From assembly GCA_040381555.1 (NCBI GenBank), contig JBEIHC010000162.1, positions 1 to 5,039 on the forward strand: a stretch of 5,039 nucleotides of DNA, read 5' to 3'. Below the pieces are notes generated by a model. The model ran no database searches and was not told where the DNA came from. It worked only from the letters and a program-made list of their open reading frames with translations. Below are positions 1 to 5,039 of the stretch, piece by piece. The number at the start of each line of letters is the position of its first letter. The first letter of the stretch is position 1. This DNA comes from CANHCC01 sp040381555. Its GTDB lineage: Bacteria; Bacteroidota; Bacteroidia; J057; RFSG01. The position numbers and the translations under genes are program-made.

Positions 1-523
1 CTTGATTAGAAGATTGCCAAACCCCACCTCCGGCTACTGCAATCGTCCAAGAATTTGGGTCTGTAGGATCAATTTCTATATCGTTCACCAATCCTGTACT
101 GATACTACTAGTGTAGGTCGTTCCATTCACTGTAGTTGTACCCATCCCGTTAAAATCAGAAACTAAATTCCAGGAAGGATTCGTTGCATTAGTTTTGAGT
201 GAATTGGCACGAGCTTCATGATCTAAGGCATGTTGATACAAAGCTTTATTCTGATTTCTTCTTCCTTCTTCTGGATTCAAATAACCCGCCAACCTCGGCC
301 CCCAAAAACTTTTCTCTCGCATATATTGCTTGTACCCACTCCCCTTCGTTTGGGCAATATCTGGAAATTTCGAAAGCACAGAATCGGTGTATCTGATTTT
401 ATCTTGAAAATTTCCAGGTGCCTGCTGATATATCTGAGGGACACTCACCTGTGCATTTAATGGGTGGATAATACTAATAGAGAAGAGAAGAGAAGAGAAG
501 AGAAGAGAAGAGAAATGTTTCAT
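1..523 (-). CDS. Secreted sortilin/BNR-like beta-propeller protein, N-terminal part, with a pentanucleotide repeat in its signal peptide
   Basis: Partial gene: it starts with ATG at 523-521 and stays open to the left edge (174 codons), so the C-terminus is missing. A signal peptide is plain: Met-Lys-His, a hydrophobic core FSSLLFSSLLFS plus ISII at residues 4-19, and a likely cleavage after Leu-Asn-Ala24, leaving Gln25. The mature part contains GSGYKQYMREKSFWGPRL at about 61-78, like the 'KGxGxKQYxRxxxFWxxR' stretch near the start of large Bacteroidota secreted propeller proteins. It then has GLVNDIEIDPTDPN (144-157) and AGGGVWQSS (164-172), the typical first strands of a BNR/sortilin-type blade. 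From family knowledge such proteins are often 800 or more residues long and end in a type IX secretion sorting domain; neither can be seen here. The start has no Shine-Dalgarno sequence, as is usual in Bacteroidota. It is separated from the receptor gene upstream by 219 bp and so probably has its own promoter. Codons 4-15 consist of a slippage-prone repeat, which suggests on/off switching. The reading frame is firm; the family assignment is moderately sure and the exact function unknown. Confidence 0.82.
   Translation of the reverse strand, partial: MKHFSSLLFSSLLFSISIIHPLNAQVSVPQIYQQAPGNFQDKIRYTDSVLSKFPDIAQTKGSGYKQYMREKSFWGPRLAGYLNPEEGRRNQNKALYQHALDHEARANSLKTNATNPSWNLVSDFNGMGTTTVNGTTYTSSISTGLVNDIEIDPTDPNSWTIAVAGGGVWQSSNQ
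479..514 (-). repeat. Pentanucleotide tandem repeat (CTCTT)7.2 inside the coding region, candidate phase-variation tract
   Basis: Thirty-six bases have a perfect period of five (AGAAG on the plus strand, CTCTT/CTTCT on the coding strand). They begin 6 bases after the ATG triplet of the secreted propeller gene and encode FSSLLFSSLLFS in its signal-peptide core. As five and three share no factor, the tract reads as the same cyclic peptide FSSLL in every frame. Only the frame downstream depends on copy number. In the present state the gene is open. In the two shifted frames the first stops are a TAG at 476-474 and a TAA at 459-457, both within a few codons of the tract. The repeat is seen directly; slipped-strand variation is inferred. 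Confidence 0.9.
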
Positions 524-543
524 GTTTGTCGGGTTATAATCTT

Positions 544-574
544 CAAATCAAAGTTTGGAAAAATTTTTGATTTG
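544..574. repeat. 9-bp perfect inverted repeat upstream of the propeller gene
   Basis: The arms CAAATCAAA (544-552) and TTTGATTTG (566-574) are exact reverse complements separated by 13 bases. The element lies 21-51 bases upstream of the ATG at 523. It could be an operator for a dimeric regulator, or an AU-rich hairpin in the leader RNA. The stem has only two G-C pairs and is not followed by a T-run on the minus strand, so it is a poor terminator. Two 9-base arms can arise by chance in AT-rich DNA, so its function is open. Confidence 0.45.
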
Positions 575-580
575 TACAAC
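549..580 (-). promoter_or_regulatory. Weak Bacteroidota-type promoter candidate for the propeller gene
   Basis: On the minus strand GTTG (580-577) is followed, 20 bases after its TTG, by AAACTTTG (556-549). The Bacteroidota housekeeping promoter is TTTG about 20 bases before TAnnTTTG. The spacing fits and the second box differs at one of its six fixed positions. Transcription would start near 541-543, giving a leader of about 20 bases. The box overlaps one arm of the inverted repeat, which would make sense for repression. Another near-match, TAATATTG, lies further upstream (about 587-594) but has no matching upstream box. This is a motif guess only. Confidence 0.25.
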
Positions 581-683
581 TCTTCAATATTATTATTTCG
601 GTATTATTTTGTTAGTAAAATGTAAACGAGTCTTTAATTATTTGGTAATGAGTGGCTTGTGATTTGTTTTGAGGGAAGTGAAA

Positions 684-717
684 TTATGAGTTATGAGTTA
701 TGAGTTATGAGTTATGA
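684..717. repeat. Heptanucleotide tandem repeat (TTATGAG)4.9
   Basis: Four exact copies of TTATGAG (684-711) are followed by six matching bases of a fifth. The tract lies 26-59 bp beyond the stop codon of the receptor gene, outside any supported gene. Short tandem heptamers of this general look occur between genes in several bacterial genomes, but no function follows from the sequence. Because it is in the 3' non-coding region of the receptor transcript, copy-number change would not affect a reading frame. It is also about 110 bases upstream of the promoter candidate of the next gene. Confidence 0.9.
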
Positions 718-742
718 ATGATGGGGGAATAATCTCCAATAG

Positions 743-3058
743 CTACTCTTCTTTCTGGAAAATTTTATATCGTATTCCGGCATATACCTCTCTACCGCGC
801 GTTGGACCCCAAACGGAGGAAGTGTCAAACCAAGGACCAAAGGGATTCTGCCAGCTGAGAATGGGCTGCCTTTGACGGAAGTCAGTTATGTTTTCTACTC
901 CTGTGTAAAATTCCCACCTTCCGGCATTTAGGGTGAATTGAATGTTTACCGTGGTATAGGGAATAGAGTAATTCGGTCTTTGGTATTCAACCGGATTGTT
1001 TTGGGTATTGGGTAATTTTTGTTTCCCATAATGATGCAATACTAAATCTATATGAAATCGTTCAGATAAAGGTTTATAACTCACTGTATTTACCCAACGA
1101 TTTCGAGTGTTAAAAGGGAGTTCATATCTACCGCTGGAATTTTCACGATATACATACAACCAGGTATAGCCTGTTTTAACTTCTAAATGCTGATAAAAAT
1201 TAATTTTCACTTCAGCCTGAAAACCCTGACTTCGACTGATTCCTCTATAATTTTTAATAATAGCCTCTGTAGAATTTGCATCGTAATCTGGGAATATCTG
1301 ATTTTGAAATTGGGTATGATAATAATCCAATGATAGATAGCCTGTATAATTTTGTTCTTGAATCTCGAATTTTTGGGTTAAATTAATTCCGGTATTAACT
1401 GCTTTTTCCGGCTCCAATTGTTCTGCAAAAATAATATTTCTTGAGCTCACCAATAATCCAATATTTTCAGAAAAAATATTGGCTGTTCTCCACCCAGTGC
1501 CTGCATTCAAACGCAAAATGGTTTTAGGATACAGCGTGAATTTCAGTAAAGTTCTGGGGGTAAATTGTGTCCCAAATACATTATGATGATCTGCTCGTAT
1601 TCCCGTTATCCAGGTAATTTTATCTTCCCAGATATTCAGGGTGTTTTCGGAAAATATACCGGGAATATTTTCATGCCGTATATATTGACCGGCATAATTT
1701 CGGGAGGGAGACATTTCATTAATATGAATGTCCTCTGTTAACAGTAAATGACGAAAACTCAATCCAGATTTTAAATTGTGTTTTCCGTAGGTAAATTCAT
1801 GCTGCAAATTGCCATAGGCATTTCTCTGTTTCGCTTGGTACTGCACTGTGCCAAACCAAGAGTCCTGATTTTGAAGGTATCCACTGAGCATCCATACCAG
1901 GGCATGTTTGGCCGAAAATCGATACCCAGATTTACTCATCAATTCAGGTTGATGATATTGTACCACTTGTCCGTACTGTATCCTACTTCCGGTATGTTCT
2001 ATTGGATTAAATTGTACCTGTCCTCCAATTCTTTCCTCAAATGTATAGCGCAAAGTTAGGGTTGTGGAAAATCCTTTTTCATTCTCGTTGCCATATTTCC
2101 ATTTATTTAGTACCCCATAACGGGTGAGTAGGGGAAGGTCCAGAAATAAATCCTGATCCCGATCTATTTTGGCGGCAGGTTGTACAGAATGAAAGGCAAT
2201 TAAATTACTCCATTTATTTTTTCTGATGGAAAAATTCGTGTTAAAATGCTTTTCCTGGAAAGAGTTGATATAGATATTCGCCAATAATACTTCCCCTTTA
2301 TCTGGGTCTTTGGTTTCGACTGCAATCTGTCCACTGATACTTTCATAGCCTTGAAGTACACTGTTGGCTCCTTTGGAGACAAAAATATTATCTACCAGAG
2401 TTCCAGGAATATTACTAATTCCATAGGTATAACTTAATCCCTGAATCATGGGTAGTCCGTTCACTAATATTTGATTGTACACACCCGAAAGTCCGAGTAT
2501 TCGTAATTCTTTGGATTGGGTCAATACATTCGTCACTTGAGGCTGAACGGTGGATTGGGTTTCAAAACATCCTGCCATATCACAACAGGCAGATTTGCTC
2601 AGTTCTGTCTGGGTTATTTGCTCCGTTTTGATGGGATTAGCATCTGATAGTATTACTCCTTCTTTTTGGGCTGAAATAGTAATCTCCTCCAATGTTCTGG
2701 GTTGTTTCAGGCTGATATTAAATCGTTGAAATTCTCCCGGAATTAAAGTGTCCGTTTCATATCCGGGAAAAGAAATCAGTAATCTGGCATTGGGATTTTG
2801 TATCCCGGGAATCGAAAAATGACCCAAAGAATCTGATTCGGTTCCCGTACTTGTATTTTCCCAAATAATTCTTGCCCCAGGTAGAGCTTCTTTTTTTGAG
2901 TTAGTAATAGTTCCGGATATGGTTTGAGCAATTATAGGTTTATTGGCTACAAACCCTATAAAACATAAAAAGGAATAATAAATTAATTTACATCTACCTG
3001 CCTTAATTTGGAAGGAGGTAATTTTACCTATCGATATAAACCACTCATTCCAGTTCAT
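743..3058 (-). CDS. TonB-dependent outer-membrane receptor with CarboxypepD-reg-like domain and Cys-Cys plug motif
   Basis: A complete gene of 771 codons, a normal length for the family. The product should be an outer-membrane barrel that imports a ligand using TonB energy. A signal peptide ends at about Ala44-Gln45 after a hydrophobic stretch at 25-37, and is preceded by an unusually long 20-residue hydrophilic start. A carboxypeptidase-regulatory-like beta-sandwich spans about 46-120 (ISGTITNSKKEALPGARIIW). The linker EEITISA (124-130) precedes the plug at about 143-250, which contains LGLSGVYNQILVNGLPMIQG, IPGTLVDNIFVSKG and GYESISGQIAVE. The barrel, from about 255 on, ends in VENITDF and YAGIRYKIFQKEE. 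Plug residues 158-166 read CCDMAGCFE. This matches a Bacteroidota subfamily that usually has CCNLSESFE there and that I recall next to heavy-metal-associated and copper genes; the substrate here is inferred at best. The ATG overlaps the end of tatC by 14 bp. No in-frame ATG, GTG or TTG lies between it and the signal core, so this start is the only ordinary choice. Confidence 0.93.
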   Translation of the reverse strand: MNWNEWFISIGKITSFQIKAGRCKLIYYSFLCFIGFVANKPIIAQTISGTITNSKKEALPGARIIWENTSTGTESDSLGHFSIPGIQNPNARLLISFPGYETDTLIPGEFQRFNISLKQPRTLEEITISAQKEGVILSDANPIKTEQITQTELSKSACCDMAGCFETQSTVQPQVTNVLTQSKELRILGLSGVYNQILVNGLPMIQGLSYTYGISNIPGTLVDNIFVSKGANSVLQGYESISGQIAVETKDPDKGEVLLANIYINSFQEKHFNTNFSIRKNKWSNLIAFHSVQPAAKIDRDQDLFLDLPLLTRYGVLNKWKYGNENEKGFSTTLTLRYTFEERIGGQVQFNPIEHTGSRIQYGQVVQYHQPELMSKSGYRFSAKHALVWMLSGYLQNQDSWFGTVQYQAKQRNAYGNLQHEFTYGKHNLKSGLSFRHLLLTEDIHINEMSPSRNYAGQYIRHENIPGIFSENTLNIWEDKITWITGIRADHHNVFGTQFTPRTLLKFTLYPKTILRLNAGTGWRTANIFSENIGLLVSSRNIIFAEQLEPEKAVNTGINLTQKFEIQEQNYTGYLSLDYYHTQFQNQIFPDYDANSTEAIIKNYRGISRSQGFQAEVKINFYQHLEVKTGYTWLYVYRENSSGRYELPFNTRNRWVNTVSYKPLSERFHIDLVLHHYGKQKLPNTQNNPVEYQRPNYSIPYTTVNIQFTLNAGRWEFYTGVENITDFRQRQPILSWQNPFGPWFDTSSVWGPTRGREVYAGIRYKIFQKEE
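3045..3058 (-). other. 14-bp overlap between tatC stop and receptor start, likely translational coupling
   Basis: The receptor's ATG (3058-3056) lies inside the last codons of tatC, whose TGA stop is at 3047-3045, in a different frame. There is no room for a separate promoter right at the start and no Shine-Dalgarno sequence is obvious. Ribosomes ending on tatC may therefore reinitiate on the receptor. The overlap is seen directly; the coupling is inferred. Confidence 0.6.
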
Positions 3059-3911
3059 TCTTCGGGGCGGAAAATTTCACCACCCAGATAGATACTTCAT
3101 ACAGAAATAATAGGGGAATGACTACCGCAATTTGTGTCATCATATCTGCGGAGGGGGTTAGCACACCAGCCGCTATAAATATTCCCACAATAGCATGACG
3201 ACGATATTTAGAGAGAAAGGCGGCATTCACAATGCCCATTTTTCCGAGGAAAAAAGCAAGAATGGGCATTTCAAATAATATTCCCCCAGCAACACATAAC
3301 ATCACCACTAATGAAATAACATCGCCAATTTTCCATATCTGTACTACCTTATCGGATAGTTTAAAATTTGCCAGAAAGGTAATGGTCAGTGGGGATACCA
3401 CATAATAAGAGAACAATACTCCGGTAAAAAATAAAAAGGTGGTATAGAAAATAAATCCCCCCATTCCCTTTTTTTCTTTTGAACTTAATCCCGGTTTGAC
3501 AAAACGCCAGATCTCAAAAACTAAATACGGAAAGGATAATATAAGTCCTCCAATAATGGCAATAAAAATTGCCCGGGTAAATTGTTCAGATGGTTCCGAT
3601 GCCTGTAAAATTATTTGACCATTTGTTAAAGCAGCGGATGCTTCATTGGCTCCAGCGGGTTTGGCCAAATTATTACAAATATTGGGATCTAATTTACAGA
3701 GGTATTCGTATGTTGGAAAATCAGGCGAATAGGGCGCAAGAATTATTTTGTCTGTAATTTCTCGAATATAGACAAACATACATATCATGGCAATTAATAC
3801 CACAATTCCACTCCGAATTAAATGCCAGCGTAATTCCTCTAAATGATCCAGGAAGGACATTTCATTTTCCTGGTCATCCGGCGTTTGCCTTATCTTATCA
3901 AATACACCCAA
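3045..3911 (-). CDS. tatC: Sec-independent (twin-arginine) protein translocase subunit TatC
   Basis: TatC is the inner-membrane receptor of the Tat system; it binds twin-arginine signal peptides and with TatA-type proteins exports folded, often cofactor-bearing, proteins. The 288-residue product has the hallmark FLDHLEELR at 20-28, just before the first membrane helix (about 31-50). Other hallmarks are SEPSEQF (105-111), SFPYLVFEIWRFVKPGL (126-142) with the conserved membrane-facing Glu133, and GVLTPSADMMTQ (249-260). Six helices fit at about 31-50, 112-132, 152-172, 196-216, 238-254 and 260-278. The first periplasmic loop is long (about 51-110) and has Cys72 and Cys79, which might form a disulfide. 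The first codon is TTG, 6 bp after the stop of the upstream gene. An ATG at 3860-3858 (Met18), with AGGA placed 7 bases before it, is the alternative and would keep all conserved parts. I prefer TTG because relatives carry a short acidic extension before EMSFLDHLEELRWH. No tatA or tatB lies within the window. Confidence 0.95.
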   Translation of the reverse strand: MGVFDKIRQTPDDQENEMSFLDHLEELRWHLIRSGIVVLIAMICMFVYIREITDKIILAPYSPDFPTYEYLCKLDPNICNNLAKPAGANEASAALTNGQIILQASEPSEQFTRAIFIAIIGGLILSFPYLVFEIWRFVKPGLSSKEKKGMGGFIFYTTFLFFTGVLFSYYVVSPLTITFLANFKLSDKVVQIWKIGDVISLVVMLCVAGGILFEMPILAFFLGKMGIVNAAFLSKYRRHAIVGIFIAAGVLTPSADMMTQIAVVIPLLFLYEVSIWVVKFSAPKNELE

Positions 3912-3917
3912 AATATT

Positions 3918-5039
3918 TTATTGAAAGCTAAATCGTAATAATCTGTATTCTTGTTTGTTGGTATCTCCTAAACCCATGAGCAGTAATTTTCCGGGCGCAA
4001 TTTGTCCGGATTTCTCTGCATAAAAATAAGCATCTCCTGCCTCATTGGAAAGTAAATCGGTACGGGTGGAATTCATCGTGCTGAGGTCAATGCTTTCAGA
4101 AATAATTTTCCCATCCGCACCCACACTGCTTAAATACACTACATGCACTTTTCCTGGACTGCGACAAGTGGTATAGGAGCACATAACAGATCCGGCAATA
4201 TCTCTTTGTTTCTTTTCCAGACAAACCATACCAGTGGATTTCTGCGTTTCTTCATTAAATCCCGTACACAACAAATCTCCATAAAAGTCCAGCTTGCCTT
4301 GTTCTTTCTGTTGAGTGTACTGGCTTTCCATAATCCAGACAACCTGATTTCCTTCTCGTATTAGTTTACCTGTACCCAGAAAATCTGCACCTTCTGTTTT
4401 AAGACGCTCTACTATTGGCTCCGGAATATCTTGGCTCACGAGGGCTTCTTGGGTTATTTCTTTTCCGCCGGTTAGGGTAAACCAATAAGTTTTAGACCAA
4501 TTAAATGGTTTGGCATTTCTGGCTCCGCTGGTAAATCCTTTCCCCAAATTATCCCCTCCTGCCAAACACAGGGTGATTTTGCCGGATGCACTTACTTCCA
4601 TATTGCCATAAGGAAAACAAACTCCATTTACATTGGCTTTCCAAGAGAGAAATTGATTATTCCGAAAGTTATAGCAAACGACAATGGGGGGTAAATTACG
4701 GTCGGTTTCAAATTTCCCCGTCAAAGATTCACTCATCATTAGAAACCATACTTTTCCAGTATTATCTGTGGTGATTTTAACTGGTTTGTATTTTTCTTCT
4801 AAGAAGGGAATTTTCAGTTGCGAAGCCCATTCGAGTTTTCCTTCAGAGGTTATGGAACTAACGAAGTAGGCCGATTTTGAACCTTCCTCCGGTTTGTATA
4901 ACATCCGAATAAATCTTTTGGCATCGGGGCTTATGGCATACATACTTTTATGCCCCGCTTCAAACTTCTTTAATGCGGCAGGATCTATTGGCAGAAAGGC
5001 TTTGCGCGTTCCTTCTAAATCATAAAAATTCGCATGCCC
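3918..5039 (-). CDS. Hypothetical protein, probable beta-propeller fold, C-terminal 373 residues
   Basis: The frame is open from the right edge to a TAA at 3920-3918, so the N-terminus, including any signal peptide, is outside. The first ATG in view (4943-4941) is internal: the 32 codons before it are open and protein-like (FYDLEGTRKAFLPIDP). I do not recognise a named family. The text reads like a repeat propeller, with alternating strands and turns: MYAISPDAKRFIRMLY (from residue 33), EGKLEWASQLKIPF, TDNTGKVWFLMM, SASGKITLCLAGG and a final YRLLRFSFQ. This is like Bacteroidota proteins with 'SPDxxKFLLxY ... DNxGNVYLL' blades. Seven cysteines are present (fragment residues 122, 141, 158, 258, 273, 287 and 292), which is many for such a protein and could mean disulfides if it is exported. 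It ends 6 bp before tatC, so the two are probably co-transcribed, but nothing shows that its role is tied to Tat export. Confidence 0.8.
   Translation of the reverse strand, partial: GHANFYDLEGTRKAFLPIDPAALKKFEAGHKSMYAISPDAKRFIRMLYKPEEGSKSAYFVSSITSEGKLEWASQLKIPFLEEKYKPVKITTDNTGKVWFLMMSESLTGKFETDRNLPPIVVCYNFRNNQFLSWKANVNGVCFPYGNMEVSASGKITLCLAGGDNLGKGFTSGARNAKPFNWSKTYWFTLTGGKEITQEALVSQDIPEPIVERLKTEGADFLGTGKLIREGNQVVWIMESQYTQQKEQGKLDFYGDLLCTGFNEETQKSTGMVCLEKKQRDIAGSVMCSYTTCRSPGKVHVVYLSSVGADGKIISESIDLSTMNSTRTDLLSNEAGDAYFYAEKSGQIAPGKLLLMGLGDTNKQEYRLLRFSFQ

Larger units (their letters stand above)
524..742. other. Non-coding gap with repeat, inverted repeat and likely promoter
   Basis: This 219-bp AT-rich stretch separates the stop codon of the receptor gene from the start of the secreted propeller gene. 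I see no ORF that looks like a gene and no tRNA or rRNA. There is also no convincing intrinsic terminator: no GC-rich stem followed by a T-run on the minus strand. It holds a heptanucleotide tandem repeat near the receptor's end, and a 9-bp inverted repeat with an overlapping weak promoter candidate near the propeller gene. The end of the upstream transcription unit and the start of the next one most likely both fall here. Confidence 0.7.

Noticed and set aside
199..460. Two overlapping plus-strand ORFs of 65 and 76 codons
   Set aside because: They run antisense to the propeller gene, which has a clean signal peptide and domain signature in its frame. Their translations show no domain or sensible start context.
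684..717. CRISPR-like array
   Set aside because: The repeat is a direct heptamer without spacers, and no cas gene is present.
722..738. Possible hairpin just after the receptor stop codon, as a terminator
   Set aside because: The stem pairs only through G-U wobbles on the plus strand; on the minus strand, the one transcribed here, these become A-C mismatches. There is no T-run after it.
1778..2382. Short ORFs within the receptor gene on both strands
   Set aside because: They lie wholly inside the well-supported receptor frame and have no family resemblance.
3910..3919. Palindrome AAAATATTTT between the hypothetical gene and tatC
   Set aside because: It consists only of A and T, is short, has no loop for a stable hairpin, and is expected by chance in AT-rich DNA. 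The nearby TATTTTGG is not a proper match to the TAnnTTTG promoter box.
4139..4869. Short ORFs inside the hypothetical propeller gene
   Set aside because: They are alternative-frame shadows of a long frame that stays open to the window edge and reads as a plausible protein.

Overview
The window looks like chromosomal DNA of an AT-rich member of the Bacteroidota; the class cannot be settled from this sequence. The evidence is a TonB-dependent receptor with an N-terminal carboxypeptidase-regulatory-like domain, a TatC of the Bacteroidota type (FLDHLEELRWH at its start, a long first periplasmic loop), signal peptides ending in Ala-Gln, start codons without clear Shine-Dalgarno sequences, and a secreted repeat-propeller protein of the kind common in gliding or type IX-secreting Bacteroidota.

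All four supported genes lie on the minus strand, so transcription runs from right to left. First comes the 3' part of an unrecognised, probably beta-propeller protein (5039-3918, N-terminus outside the window). After 6 bp follows tatC (3911-3045, TTG start), which overlaps by 14 bp the start of a TonB-dependent receptor (3058-743). These three form a tightly packed, operon-like row. The receptor carries a Cys-Cys-X4-Cys motif at the entry of its plug. This resembles a Bacteroidota receptor subfamily that I recall as being linked to heavy-metal (copper) genes. The row ends in a 219-bp non-coding gap (742-524) holding a heptanucleotide tandem repeat, a 9-bp inverted repeat and a weak promoter candidate.

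Beyond the gap lies the 5' part of a secreted protein (523 to the left edge, 174 codons visible, continuing outside) with a sortilin/BNR-like propeller start. Codons 4-15, in the hydrophobic core of its signal peptide, are made of a 36-bp tract of a pentanucleotide repeat (CTCTT on the coding strand, 7.2 units). In the present copy number the frame is open. A gain or loss of one unit would run into a stop codon a few codons later in either shifted frame. This is the architecture of a contingency (phase-variable) locus. It uses the same pentamer in the same place as the neisserial opa genes, apparently by convergence, and it is the most interesting observation in the window.
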